Shown here: in pieces, positions 27,199 to 36,041 of the stretch | Layout of the letters: each line of letters starts with the position of its first letter | How positions within the stretch are numbered: position 1 is the stretch's first letter | Assembly: GCF_003852525.1 (NCBI RefSeq) | Contig: NZ_QAJL01000004.1 | Span: forward strand, 470,009 to 534,008 | DNA: 64,000 bases | Direction of reading: 5' to 3' | From: Pedobacter sp. KBW06 | GTDB lineage: Bacteria; Bacteroidota; Bacteroidia; Sphingobacteriales; Sphingobacteriaceae | Notes under the pieces: model-generated | Told to the model about the DNA's origin: nothing | Databases searched by the model: none | Seen by the model: the letters and a program-made list of their open reading frames with translations, nothing else | Program-made: the position numbers and the translations under genes

Positions 27199-28020
27199 CT
27201 ATTGTGATAAGGTAAAGCTGATTGGAATATTGTACTTCACACGTACTGGTTTTCCGTTCTGAATACCCGGAGTCCAGCGTGGACTAGCTTTCAATACTCT
27301 GATCGCTTCCTCATCTGTACCACCACCAAGTTTTCTTTCAACTTTGATGTCGGTTAAGTCTCCATTTTTCTCTACTACGAAAGATAAGAACACTTTACCC
27401 TGGATGTTGTTTTCCTGAGCCATTGCCGGATATCTTACTGCTTTTTTCAAATAAGCATAAAATTTCTCCATACCTCCAGGGAAACCTGGCTGCGTTTCAA
27501 TACTCACAAAGTCATAAACCTTAGTATCCTCTACCACTGCTGCTTGTTTAGGACCATCTCCAACCGGACCGGCAATAACAATATCAGCTGTAGGATCACC
27601 TTCGATCGTTTTCTGACCAGGATCTGCTTTTTTCAAATCTTCGATCTGAACAGGTTCTTTATCGATTACCTCATTATCCGGTTTAACAATCGGAGGAGGG
27701 AATTTAATCTGATCCTGTTTCGGTGGCGGAGGCTCTACCGGCGGCGGTGGAGGGGTATCCGGATTCACCGGCGGCGGTGGTGCAACCACTACCTCTACTT
27801 GCTTAACCTCTTTGTCTTCGGGAAGACTACCTTTGATCAAGCTAAAAATTTTAGGGGATACAAACGCAACTATAAAAATTGAAGATGCAATCAGTAAAGC
27901 CTTTGAGGTATTTGCGGCACTAGAACTACGAAGCTCATAAGCTCCGTAACTTTTGTTCTTGTTTGCAAATACTACATCAAGCCATTCCCGTTTCAATAAA
28001 TCTATTTTAGAACCTAACAT
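27199..28020 (-). CDS. tonB: TonB family energy transducer
   Basis: The 273-residue protein has a cytoplasmic start, one transmembrane helix (about residues 40-60), a proline-rich periplasmic linker with repeated PPPPVNPDTPPPPPV-type runs, and a C-terminal TonB domain (from QPGFPGGMEKFYAYL through VERKLGGGTDEEAIRVLKASPRWTPG). It couples the proton gradient to TonB-dependent receptors such as the SusC proteins in this window. It follows two exbD genes, 31 bases downstream. Confidence 0.93.
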   Translation of the reverse strand: MLGSKIDLLKREWLDVVFANKNKSYGAYELRSSSAANTSKALLIASSIFIVAFVSPKIFSLIKGSLPEDKEVKQVEVVVAPPPPVNPDTPPPPPVEPPPPKQDQIKFPPPIVKPDNEVIDKEPVQIEDLKKADPGQKTIEGDPTADIVIAGPVGDGPKQAAVVEDTKVYDFVSIETQPGFPGGMEKFYAYLKKAVRYPAMAQENNIQGKVFLSFVVEKNGDLTDIKVERKLGGGTDEEAIRVLKASPRWTPGIQNGKPVRVKYNIPISFTLSQ

Positions 28021-28051
28021 AGCTTACTATTTAATATTATTAATTCTCTTA

Positions 28052-28591
28052 TTATAAAATTCCAGCACCCTTCATGAAATCTTTTTCAGCATCAGTAATG
28101 TTCTCATCATCAATTGCAGGCGCAGTAGTGATCTTAGTGATCGCTAATTCGTCCATAATGTCAACGAAGTTCTTATAAGTAGCTCCTGAAGTAGGCTTGA
28201 TCACCATGATGATCTGTCTTCCGCCAGTTTTTTCTGCAACTTTCTTTTTATTATCTAATATTGATTTTCTAATATCGCTGAAACTTTCCACATTAGGAGT
28301 AGACTTCCCAGCCTCACCCATGTACCAAGCTACTTTATTATTTTTTCCCAATAGGATGGTCATCGTTTCAGAAGCACGTAATTCGTTCTTTTCGGTTGAC
28401 TTATCATCTTTATCAGGCTTTGCAATATCCATTGCAATTGGTTTCGACAGGGAAGTGGTCAACATAAAGAAGGTGATCAGCAAGAAGGCCAAATCCACCA
28501 TCGCCGTTAAATCGACTTTGGTATTCGCTTTCTTACTCCTTACTTTTTTGCCTTTTTTCCCCCCGCCGGAGGAGGTATCTAATTCTGCCAT
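28052..28591 (-). CDS. exbD: ExbD/TolR family protein (second copy)
   Basis: The 179-residue protein has a basic N-terminus, one transmembrane helix with the proton-carrying aspartate (KVDLTAMVDLAFLLITFFMLTTSL) and a periplasmic domain. It pairs with ExbB in the TonB motor. A related but distinct ExbD precedes it by 9 bases. Two unlike ExbD proteins per operon are common in Bacteroidota. Confidence 0.93.
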   Translation of the reverse strand: MAELDTSSGGGKKGKKVRSKKANTKVDLTAMVDLAFLLITFFMLTTSLSKPIAMDIAKPDKDDKSTEKNELRASETMTILLGKNNKVAWYMGEAGKSTPNVESFSDIRKSILDNKKKVAEKTGGRQIIMVIKPTSGATYKNFVDIMDELAITKITTAPAIDDENITDAEKDFMKGAGIL

Positions 28592-28600
28592 AATATTTAT

Positions 28601-29215
28601 CTATTTAGCATCGCCTTCGGCAGATGTGATTAAACTAAACTTGTTGATTTTTTGTTTCTGCAGAATATCTACGATTTTCTTCACTGCAGGATATTCTTCC
28701 TGAGCATCACCTTTGATACTCACGCGCATTGAAGTAGCATGTAATTCTGCAACGGACGTACGGGATTGTAAAATCCATTCCGCCAATTGATTGTTTGTTG
28801 AATCAGCAGGGATACCAGTAGCGATACCGGATTTAGTTCTCTCATCACCGCTCATCATTATAAATTGCTTTAAATTCTGAACAGGTACACCGAAAGCACC
28901 AATAACACCAAAACGCTCTCTCTCTTCCGGAGTGAATTTAATGCTGTATTTCTCACCCATTTTATCAAGGGTCGACATCTTAATGTCTTTCCCTACGATC
29001 TCATAAAACACTTTGCCTTTACCTATCGATAATATACCCATGTCCAAATCAGGAACTTTAAGTTTATAAGTCGATGAAGGGATTGTAACATCCAAAGGAT
29101 CAGGCTGGCGTGCTGTTGCTGTTAAAATAAAGAAAGTAAGTAACAGGAAGGATACGTCGCACATGGCGGTCATATCTATCGCAGTACTCTTTCTTTGAAC
29201 CTTTGCTCTTGGCAT
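28601..29215 (-). CDS. exbD: ExbD/TolR family protein (first copy)
   Basis: This 204-residue protein carries AIDMTAMCDVSFLLLTFFILTATARQPDPLDVTIPS: the membrane helix with its conserved Asp and the start of the periplasmic domain. The periplasmic part is longer than that of the next ExbD. It lies 87 bases after exbB in the TonB operon. Confidence 0.92.
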   Translation of the reverse strand: MPRAKVQRKSTAIDMTAMCDVSFLLLTFFILTATARQPDPLDVTIPSSTYKLKVPDLDMGILSIGKGKVFYEIVGKDIKMSTLDKMGEKYSIKFTPEERERFGVIGAFGVPVQNLKQFIMMSGDERTKSGIATGIPADSTNNQLAEWILQSRTSVAELHATSMRVSIKGDAQEEYPAVKKIVDILQKQKINKFSLITSAEGDAK

Positions 29216-29302
29216 AATTTTAAAAATTATTGATGTATTTATCTAATGATGTTAATTCTTCCGGTTTTCCATAAAAGCCGGTAAAAAAAAATACATTATT
29301 TT

Positions 29303-30142
29303 TTATTTATGCGTAGAAGCGTAAGTTTGGATGATGCTGAAACCTGCTTCATCAATTGCGTAAGTCAATTTATCAATTTTTGAAGTCAAGATGTTGTACA
29401 TGATAATTGCGAAAGTAGAAGTACCAATACCAGTTGCTGTGTTAATCAAAGCCTCAGAGATACCAGTTGCTAATGCAGCCTGATCCGGAGCACCAGAGTT
29501 AGCCAAACCACCGAAGGCCTTGATCATACCTGTTACTGTTCCCAATAGACCTGTTAATGTACCTACTGATACTAATGTTGCAATTACAGTTAAATTTTGC
29601 TCTAACATTGGCATTTCTAATGTAGTTGCTTCTTCGATATCTTTCTGGATAGCTAAACATTTCTGATCTGTATCCATGTTTGGCTCAACTTCCATTTCTC
29701 TGTATTTTTTCAAACCAGATTTGATTACGTTAGCCACTGAACCTTGTTGTCTATCACACTCAGCCATAGCACCTTCGATGTTATTTGAGTTTAAAAGCGC
29801 TTGTACTTTTTTAACGAAAGCATCTAAGCTACCTTTACCTGTTGCTTTTCCAATAACAATCATACGCTCAATAGAGAATACAATAACCATTAAAAACATA
29901 CCCATTAGTACCGGTACGATTACACCACCTTTGTAAGCCATACCTGCATAGTTACCTACTTTTGGAAGTGTTTCGTGCAAATCCGGATCTGCGCCATCAA
30001 TGAAGTTATTTCTATCACCCAAGATGAATTTGAAGACACATATCCCGATAATGATACAAATAGGAATTGTTAATGTAGCGAATAAATTTGAAGCAGATGA
30101 GCTTTCTTTTTTAACTGTTGTTGGTTTTGGTGCGTTTGCCAT
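29303..30142 (-). CDS. exbB: MotA/TolQ/ExbB proton channel family protein
   Basis: The 279-residue protein has an extra N-terminal helix (LFATLTIPICIIIGICVFKFIL) followed by the three-helix ExbB core: VIVPVLMGMFLMVIVFSIERMIVIGKA, then NLTVIATLVSVGTLTGLLGTVTGMIKAF and ISEALINTATGIGTSTFAIIMYNIL. It forms the proton channel of the TonB motor with ExbD. It is the first gene of a seven-gene operon that ends with the TPR gene. Confidence 0.94.
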   Translation of the reverse strand: MANAPKPTTVKKESSSASNLFATLTIPICIIIGICVFKFILGDRNNFIDGADPDLHETLPKVGNYAGMAYKGGVIVPVLMGMFLMVIVFSIERMIVIGKATGKGSLDAFVKKVQALLNSNNIEGAMAECDRQQGSVANVIKSGLKKYREMEVEPNMDTDQKCLAIQKDIEEATTLEMPMLEQNLTVIATLVSVGTLTGLLGTVTGMIKAFGGLANSGAPDQAALATGISEALINTATGIGTSTFAIIMYNILTSKIDKLTYAIDEAGFSIIQTYASTHK

Positions 30143-30243
30143 TTTTTTTTAGTTTTTTAGTTTTTAGTACTTGTGTTTTTTTTAAATTTAGATTAATATT
30201 CTGTAATACACACAACGATCATTACAAACAATTGTTGTAAGAA

Positions 30244-30272
30244 CAAATTTATAACTTTGATTTTAATTCCAA
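30244..30272 (-). promoter_or_regulatory. Promoter of the exbB-tonB operon
   Basis: On the minus strand, TTG (30270-30272), an 18-base spacer and TAAATTTG (30244-30251) fit the Bacteroidota consensus. The predicted leader before exbB is about 95 bases. Confidence 0.6.
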
Positions 30273-30340
30273 ATTAAATAATCGTTAGTTCCTTCCCTTT
30301 GAGACATCTCCCCCCTGTCCGTATCGGCGTATATTAAAAA

Positions 30341-30366
30341 AGATTGTCTCGGTGTGGAGACAATCT
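30341..30366 (-). terminator. Terminator of pckA
   Basis: A perfect 10-base inverted repeat (30341-30350 with 30357-30366) encloses a 6-base loop. On the minus strand it is followed by a T run. It lies 58 bases after the pckA stop. Confidence 0.9.
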
Positions 30367-30423
30367 TTCACAATTAAAACTAAAAAAAAATTGAAATGCA
30401 AATTTTTGAGCAAAAAAAATGCT

Positions 30424-32028
30424 TTAAGGTGCGTTTTCGACAACTTTAGGGAATGAAGCAAGCATTTCGTCACTTGCAAAAGCTTCAAACTGCTTAAAAT
30501 TGTTGACAAATGCCAACGCAAGTTCATTTGCTTTCTGGTCATATTTTTTTCCGTCTTCCCAGGTATTTTTAGGATGTAATATTTCTGATGGAACGCCTGG
30601 ACATGCATCTGGAATTTGTAAACCAAAGACCGGATCTGCGTTAAAGCTTTCTTTCTCCAGCTCGCCTTTTAAAGCAGCCGTTATCATCGCCCTGGTATAA
30701 GCCAGTTTCATCCTTTTTCCAACACCATAAGCACCACCGCTCCATCCGGTATTCACCAACCAGACATTTACGTTGTGTGCACGCATCTTTTCACCAAGCA
30801 ATGAGGCATACTTTGTTGGATGTAAAGGTAAAAAAGCCTTACCAAAACAAGCGGAAAACGTCACTTGTGGTTCTGTAACCCCCGCTTCGGTACCTGCAAC
30901 CTTAGCCGTATAGCCTGAAATAAAGTGGAACATTGCCTGTCCAGGGCTCAATTTCGAAATTGGTGGCAATACACCAAATGCATCAGCAGTAAGGAAAAAT
31001 ATGTTTTTAGGTACTCCCGCAATAGAAGGGGCAACTGCGCTTTCTATATAATGGATCGGATAAGCGACCCTTGTATTTTCGGTTTTATCAATATTACTGA
31101 AATCCACGTTACGCGTTCCGGGAAAATAATTGGTATTTTCCAATAATGATCCAAACTTAATTGCTTTAAAAATCTGCGGTTCTTTCTCTTCGGTAAGGTC
31201 CACACACTTGGCATAACAACCACCCTCAAAGTTGAAAATGGTTTCTTTACCCCAGCCATGCTCATCGTCTCCGATAAGTCCTCTTTCAGGATCTGCAGAA
31301 AGCGTTGTTTTTCCCGTTCCCGACAATCCAAAGAAGATGGCCGTGTCACCCGCCTCGCCTACATTCGCAGAACAATGCATAGACAACGTATTCCTTTGTT
31401 CAGGAAGAATAAAATTAAGCACTGAAAAAATTCCTTTTTTTATTTCACCGGTATAACCTGATCCTCCGATAAGGATCATTTTCTTAGAGAAATTCAATAA
31501 AGAGAAATTTCCCTGGCGTGTCCCGTCAACCGCAGGGTCTGCAAAAAAAGTTGGCGCAGCAATGATGGTCCATTCCGGTGTTTCCACAACTTCTTCCTGC
31601 TGAAATCTTAAAAACAGGTTATTTGCAAACAAATTCTGATAAGCAGTCTCTGTAACTACCCTGATCGTAGTTTTATAACTCTCATCTGCACAGGCGTAGG
31701 CATCCCTTACATAATATTTCTGCTGATTAAGATGCGTAGTTACCTTCTCAAGCAGGGCATCAAAATTTTCAGGGCTAAATTTAATATTTATATCTCCCCA
31801 CCAAACCGAGTCTTCTGTTAGTTCATCGCAAACAATAAATCTGTCTTTTGGAGAACGACCGGTAAATTTACCTGTATCAATTGCCAATGCTCCGGTATCG
31901 GCAAGGGTTCCTTCTCCATTTTTTAAGGCCTCTTCAACCAATTGTGCTACATCAAGCTGGTATAAGGATTGATCTGAATTTAAATTCAAATAGCTCAAAT
32001 CCGGCTTAAGCGTAAGTGCTTTGCTCAT
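30424..32028 (-). CDS. pckA: Phosphoenolpyruvate carboxykinase (ATP)
   Basis: This 534-residue enzyme converts oxaloacetate and ATP to phosphoenolpyruvate in gluconeogenesis. Visible are TGRSPKD (residues 56-62), the kinase-1a loop GLSGTGKTT (234-242) and SADPERGLIGDDEHGW, the metal-binding block of ATP-type PEPCK. The length matches the ATP-dependent family. It is a single-gene unit with its own terminator. Confidence 0.98.
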   Translation of the reverse strand: MSKALTLKPDLSYLNLNSDQSLYQLDVAQLVEEALKNGEGTLADTGALAIDTGKFTGRSPKDRFIVCDELTEDSVWWGDINIKFSPENFDALLEKVTTHLNQQKYYVRDAYACADESYKTTIRVVTETAYQNLFANNLFLRFQQEEVVETPEWTIIAAPTFFADPAVDGTRQGNFSLLNFSKKMILIGGSGYTGEIKKGIFSVLNFILPEQRNTLSMHCSANVGEAGDTAIFFGLSGTGKTTLSADPERGLIGDDEHGWGKETIFNFEGGCYAKCVDLTEEKEPQIFKAIKFGSLLENTNYFPGTRNVDFSNIDKTENTRVAYPIHYIESAVAPSIAGVPKNIFFLTADAFGVLPPISKLSPGQAMFHFISGYTAKVAGTEAGVTEPQVTFSACFGKAFLPLHPTKYASLLGEKMRAHNVNVWLVNTGWSGGAYGVGKRMKLAYTRAMITAALKGELEKESFNADPVFGLQIPDACPGVPSEILHPKNTWEDGKKYDQKANELALAFVNNFKQFEAFASDEMLASFPKVVENAP

Positions 32029-32048
32029 AAATAAATAAGTTAGTGAGG

Positions 32049-32056
32049 CAAAGTTA
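32049..32056 (-). promoter_or_regulatory. Possible -7 element of the pckA promoter
   Basis: On the minus strand TAACTTTG matches TAnnTTTG. The expected -33 position reads TGC instead of TTG, so this is only half supported. Confidence 0.35.
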
Positions 32057-32173
32057 TACAGATAAAAAGGGAAAAGCAGTGCTTTTGCAGGAAAAATTTT
32101 ACTTATTGTGCCGCGTACACTAACATAAAAACTACTGACAATCAGTTATTTACAAAATAATAATGACGATTTA

Positions 32174-32527
32174 TCAGCCTCCTGATTTTTTGACTTTATA
32201 TCCTTCTTTTTGAAGAAGAAGTAAAACTTTGTCCCTAAAATCGCCCTGAATCAGGATCTCGCCGTCTTTTGCAGCCCCCCCTACCCCACATTTGGATTTT
32301 AACATTTTAGCCAATGTCTCCAATGCGTCTGTAGTCCCGATAAAACCAGTAACCAGTGTTACTCCCTTTCCGCCCCGGTTTTTTCTGTCCAGCATCACCC
32401 TTAGGTCTTGTTGTTGGTTAGGAAGCGGCTCATTTACATCTTCGGTTTCTGATTCATATATAAAGGAAGGATCTGTAGAAAACATAATCCCGCCAAAATC
32501 ATTCAATATTTTCTTTTTAGCTTTCAT
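32174..32527 (-). CDS. SUI1/eIF1-like translation initiation factor (YciH family)
   Basis: The 117-residue protein has an N-terminal unstructured part and a C-terminal SUI1 domain with RKNRGGKGVTLVTGFIGT, LKSKCGVGGAAKDGEILIQGDFRDKVLLLLQKEGY. Bacterial members such as YciH can influence start-codon discrimination, though the role in Bacteroidota is not established. It overlaps the lipid kinase gene by 11 bases. Confidence 0.9.
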   Translation of the reverse strand: MKAKKKILNDFGGIMFSTDPSFIYESETEDVNEPLPNQQQDLRVMLDRKNRGGKGVTLVTGFIGTTDALETLAKMLKSKCGVGGAAKDGEILIQGDFRDKVLLLLQKEGYKVKKSGG

Positions 32528-33407
32528 AATCAGGTGTAATGATGTTTAATGACAATGGTGCAATGGAAACATTGATTTCCTTCCCCATAAAAAAAGGTTC
32601 CCCATCAATATGAATGGCATCGTTAGACATTCTCTGGATGCGGATTTCCCTTCCCTGAATGATCTCGACCATTTTGGACTGATCAGTGGAAGCATTCAGC
32701 ATATGGTAAGCCAATACCGGGATTTTATATATTGGAAACTCTTTAATGATGCAAACATCCAATAAACCATCAGTAATCGACGCATTAGGTGCAATATGTG
32801 CATTATTTCCATATTGAGAAGAATTGGCAACGCTCACCACAAATGCTTTTCGGATATATTCCTTACCATCTATATATATATGGTAGGTCTGTGGTTTATA
32901 GTCGATCATTTCTTTAAACCCAAGTTTCAGGTATCCTGAAAGCCCTCTTGATTTATTCCCGGCAAAAACAGAACTGATATGCGCATCAAAGCCCATCCCC
33001 GCCATATTAAAAAAACACTTGTCATTAAACCTTGCAGTATCAATTACCCTTACTTTACAATCATTGATCACTTTAATGGCCTGGGTGGTATTCATGGGAA
33101 TTTTCAGGAATCTTGATAAACCGTTCCCGGAACCAAATGGAAGAATCCCAAGAATCTTATTTTGTTGCATCACCTTGGTTCCGATTTCATTAATTGTTCC
33201 ATCTCCCCCAACAGCAACGATGATGTCGAAATTTTTACTCGCCGCTTCTTCTGCAATTTCAGAAGCATGACCAATATACTCCGTAAAGCTATAGTTCGCG
33301 TTAAATTTGGAACGATCCAAATTTGCATCGATTAGCCCCGGGATCTTCAGCTTATCCTTTCCTCCTGAGATGGGGTTGATAATAAATAAAATATTCGATT
33401 TCGACAA
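32517..33407 (-). CDS. Diacylglycerol/lipid kinase family protein (YegS-like)
   Basis: The 296-residue protein has the diacylglycerol kinase catalytic fold: INPISGGKDK, then IIVAVGGDGTINEIGTKVM with the GGDGT nucleotide loop, and LGILPFGSGNGLSRFLKI. A C-terminal beta-rich domain ends with DGEPFFMGKEINVSI. It would phosphorylate diacylglycerol or a related lipid at the inner membrane; the exact substrate cannot be told. It is divergent from metK and coupled to the SUI1 gene. Confidence 0.92.
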   Translation of the reverse strand: MSKSNILFIINPISGGKDKLKIPGLIDANLDRSKFNANYSFTEYIGHASEIAEEAASKNFDIIVAVGGDGTINEIGTKVMQQNKILGILPFGSGNGLSRFLKIPMNTTQAIKVINDCKVRVIDTARFNDKCFFNMAGMGFDAHISSVFAGNKSRGLSGYLKLGFKEMIDYKPQTYHIYIDGKEYIRKAFVVSVANSSQYGNNAHIAPNASITDGLLDVCIIKEFPIYKIPVLAYHMLNASTDQSKMVEIIQGREIRIQRMSNDAIHIDGEPFFMGKEINVSIAPLSLNIITPDYES

Positions 33408-33446
33408 AATACTGGTTTAAATACGGTACAAAATAATTGATATTTT

Positions 33447-33476
33447 TTGACTATTTGAATATATATAGTAATTTTG
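33447..33476 (+). promoter_or_regulatory. Promoter of metK
   Basis: TTG (33447-33449), a 19-base spacer and TAATTTTG (33469-33476) match the Bacteroidota consensus exactly. Transcription should start near 33482, just before the riboswitch-like structure. Confidence 0.75.
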
Positions 33477-33485
33477 CAACATTAA

Positions 33486-33555
33486 AGTGGACTGATTTGC
33501 GATGCTATCATCAAAAATAGCGGGATTGCAACCACGTAAAAAAAAGTGCTAACCT
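33486..33555 (+). promoter_or_regulatory. Candidate SAM-II-type riboswitch (long-loop form) in the metK leader
   Basis: Helix P1 pairs GUGG (33487-33490) with CCAC (33532-33535). Its loop starts with CUGAUUU and holds an extra hairpin (GCUAU 33504-33508 with AUAGC 33517-33521). The loop end UUGCA (33526-33530) can pair with UGC-U-AA (33547-33552) leaving one bulged U, and GG (33523-33524) with CC (33553-33554). This H-type pseudoknot with AUUGCAA and GCUAA is the SAM-II pattern. An alternative hairpin (33544-33548 with 33562-33566) would break the pseudoknot. SAM-II senses S-adenosylmethionine, the product of MetK, so feedback repression is the likely role. Confidence 0.72.
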
Positions 33556-33638
33556 ATTATTCACTTCATTTTACGACCTGTTTTGCAGGATCAGAGGCCA
33601 TTTTATATAATTGTTTATCACAAAATTAATTATTTAAG

Positions 33639-34889
33639 ATGTCATATTTATTTACATCAGAATCTGTTTCCGAAGGTCACCCAGATAAGATCGCAGATCA
33701 AATCTCCGACGCATTAATTGATAATTTCCTAGCTTTTGACGCAGAGTCAAAGGTTGCATGTGAAACACTTGTTACAACTGGTCAGGTTATTTTAGCTGGT
33801 GAAGTAAAATCCAAAACTTATCTTGATGTGCAGCAGATTGCACGTGATGTAATCAGAAAAATTGGTTATACGAAAAGTGAGTACATGTTCGAAGCGAACT
33901 CTTGCGGAATTCTTTCTGCAATACATGAACAATCTCAGGACATCAACCAGGGTGTAGACAGAAGTAGTAAAGAAGAACAAGGTGCAGGTGATCAGGGAAT
34001 GATGTTTGGTTATGCAACCAACGAAACTGAAGACTATATGCCTTTAGCACTTGACCTTTCTCATAAACTGCTACAGGAACTTGCTGCCTTAAGACGCGAA
34101 AATAACGAAATCACTTATTTACGCCCTGATGCCAAATCACAGGTAACCTTAGAATATGATGATAACAACAAGCCTGTCCGCATTGATGCCATTGTAATTT
34201 CTACACAACATGATGATTTTGATGAAGAATCAAGCATGCTGGCAAAAATCAAAACAGATCTTGTGGCTATTCTAATCCCAAGAATCATTGCTAAATATCC
34301 TCAATACGCACATTTATTTAATGATGCGATTGAATACCATATTAATCCAACCGGTAAATTTGTGATCGGTGGACCACATGGTGATACCGGACTTACAGGC
34401 CGTAAAATCATCGTAGATACTTACGGTGGTAAAGGTGCACATGGTGGTGGTGCGTTCTCAGGAAAGGATCCGAGTAAAGTGGATAGAAGTGCAGCCTATG
34501 CTACACGTCATATCGCTAAAAACCTGGTAGCTGCAGGTGTTGCAGAAGAAATTCTTGTACAGGTGAGTTATGCCATTGGTGTAGCTAAACCAATGGGAAT
34601 CTACATCAACACTTATGGAACAGGAAAAGTAAACAAAACAGATGGCGAAATCGCTAAGATTGTAGAAGGTTTATTTGATATGCGTCCTTACTTTATTGAG
34701 CAACGCTTAAAATTAAGAAATCCTATCTATAGCGAAACTGCGGCTTATGGTCATATGGGTCGTAAATCTGAGACCGTTACTAAAACTTTCAGAACGCCAA
34801 ACGGAGAAGAAAAAACAGTAACTGTAGAATTATTTACCTGGGAAAAACTTGACTTCGTAGATAAAGTAAAAGCTGCATTTGCACTATAA
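33639..34889 (+). CDS. metK: S-adenosylmethionine synthetase
   Basis: The 416-residue enzyme makes S-adenosylmethionine from methionine and ATP. Signatures are SEGHPDKIADQISDA (His14 in the catalytic site), GAGDQGMMFGYA, and GGAFSGKDPSKVDRSAAY in the P-loop-like region. The length is typical of Bacteroidota MetK. It is monocistronic, with a consensus promoter, a candidate SAM-responsive leader and a strong terminator. Confidence 0.98.
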   Translation: MSYLFTSESVSEGHPDKIADQISDALIDNFLAFDAESKVACETLVTTGQVILAGEVKSKTYLDVQQIARDVIRKIGYTKSEYMFEANSCGILSAIHEQSQDINQGVDRSSKEEQGAGDQGMMFGYATNETEDYMPLALDLSHKLLQELAALRRENNEITYLRPDAKSQVTLEYDDNNKPVRIDAIVISTQHDDFDEESSMLAKIKTDLVAILIPRIIAKYPQYAHLFNDAIEYHINPTGKFVIGGPHGDTGLTGRKIIVDTYGGKGAHGGGAFSGKDPSKVDRSAAYATRHIAKNLVAAGVAEEILVQVSYAIGVAKPMGIYINTYGTGKVNKTDGEIAKIVEGLFDMRPYFIEQRLKLRNPIYSETAAYGHMGRKSETVTKTFRTPNGEEKTVTVELFTWEKLDFVDKVKAAFAL

Positions 34890-34906
34890 GCATTAAAATC
34901 ACATTT

Positions 34907-34944
34907 AAAAAGGGCTGAATAAACAAATTTATTCAGCCCTTTTT
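34907..34944 (+). terminator. Terminator of metK
   Basis: A perfect 17-base inverted repeat (34907-34923 with 34928-34944), with a GGGCTGAAT core and flanking A and T runs, lies 17 bases after the stop. Confidence 0.92.
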
Positions 34945-35008
34945 CTTTTTAACCCAGCCCCGAAGAAGAATCGGCCACTGCTATAACATTATCCGCAAAC
35001 TTCAGCAT

Positions 35009-35542
35009 TTACAAGCCAAATCTGGCCAGTAATGCAGCGTCTTCATTCAATAAATGACCATCATCGATCAGGTAAGATTTAACGTCGCTGATCTTCATTT
35101 CATCCAATGCATCTACAAAATTTTTATAGGTAGACTTTTCAGTGGGCTTAATGATCACCACCATAAACTTCGACGGGTCATTACCATGTGTCTTCGCAAT
35201 AGCCGACTTGTTCCTGCTCAAGACCTCATGGATCGTAGTAAAGGTCGCTTTTTGAGGTTCCGACTTTCCTGCTTCGCCCCTATACCAAACGATATGATTT
35301 CCCTTTCCCAAAAGTAACGTAACTGTACGTGAGGCCGGATAAGGCTGACTGGGCACATTAATTACCGGCTTGGCAATCTCCATTGCCTGAGACTTAGACA
35401 AGGACGTAGTGAGCATAAAAAAGGTGATTAAGAGAAAAGCTAAATCTACCATTGCAGTCAGGTCTACTGAAGGTACTGCTTTTCGGGTTCTGTTTTTTCC
35501 TTTCATGGCCTGGCCATTTTGAGGAACGTTTAAGGTTGCCAT
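35009..35542 (-). CDS. ExbD/TolR family protein, isolated third copy
   Basis: The 177-residue protein has a Lys/Arg-rich N-terminus, the membrane helix VDLTAMVDLAFLLITFFMLTTSLSKSQAM with its conserved Asp, and a periplasmic domain. It closely parallels the ExbD at 28052-28591, which reads VDLTAMVDLAFLLITFFMLTTSLSKPIAM, so it probably arose by duplication. No exbB lies beside it, so it would have to work with an ExbB encoded elsewhere. Confidence 0.9.
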   Translation of the reverse strand: MATLNVPQNGQAMKGKNRTRKAVPSVDLTAMVDLAFLLITFFMLTTSLSKSQAMEIAKPVINVPSQPYPASRTVTLLLGKGNHIVWYRGEAGKSEPQKATFTTIHEVLSRNKSAIAKTHGNDPSKFMVVIIKPTEKSTYKNFVDALDEMKISDVKSYLIDDGHLLNEDAALLARFGL

Positions 35543-35643
35543 TGCGCTAAGTTTTAATCATGATGACAAATAGCTCCCGATTGCATAAACAAAAAACCTT
35601 TTTCTTATCCCGTTGTTTAATTAAGTATAAAACATCAATCATT

Positions 35644-35991
35644 ATGGAACAGCCGATAGAAATGAATACACTTAGCCAGATTTTAGAAAAATTAAGGCAA
35701 AAAGGCCTGGATAACGAAATCAAGATGACAGATCATGGTAAAATGCAAGGTGTTGGCGTCAATAAGATTTACAATCCGGAAGATTTGTCTATTATAAAAA
35801 CATACCGTTTTGAAGGAGCTTCAGATCCAGGTGATAATTCTGTTCTTTATTTATTAGAGGATAAAGACGGGCAAATCGGATATATTTTAGATGCCTATGG
35901 CATGTACAGTTCACAAGAAGGAGCTGGGTTCGATGACTTTTTAAAGAAAATCCCTACTGCAGACAGAGACCTTCAGGAACTATTTACATAG
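35644..35991 (+). CDS. Small conserved protein of unknown function
   Basis: I chose the ATG at 35644 (115 residues). A frame open to 35560 adds an unlikely N-terminus rich in Lys and aromatic residues. The core reads YRFEGASDPGDNSVLYLLEDKDGQIGYILDAYGMYSS. I recall similar small Bacteroidota proteins labelled phosphoribosylpyrophosphate synthetase, but at this size there is no room for that enzyme, and no PRPP motif is seen. Function is unknown. A terminator follows. Confidence 0.75.
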   Translation: MEQPIEMNTLSQILEKLRQKGLDNEIKMTDHGKMQGVGVNKIYNPEDLSIIKTYRFEGASDPGDNSVLYLLEDKDGQIGYILDAYGMYSSQEGAGFDDFLKKIPTADRDLQELFT

Positions 35992-36000
35992 TAGAATTAT

Positions 36001-36041
36001 AAAACGCAAAAGGCCAATCAATGATTGGCCTTTTGCGTTTT
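36001..36041. terminator. Bidirectional terminator after the 115-residue protein gene
   Basis: A 20-base perfect inverted repeat (36001-36020 with 36022-36041) has a GGCCAATCA core and outer A4 and T4 runs. It serves the plus-strand gene and possibly the facing minus-strand unit. Confidence 0.9.

Noticed and set aside
35644..35991. Annotation as phosphoribosylpyrophosphate synthetase
   Set aside because: The protein is about 115 residues, and no PRPP-binding loop is present.
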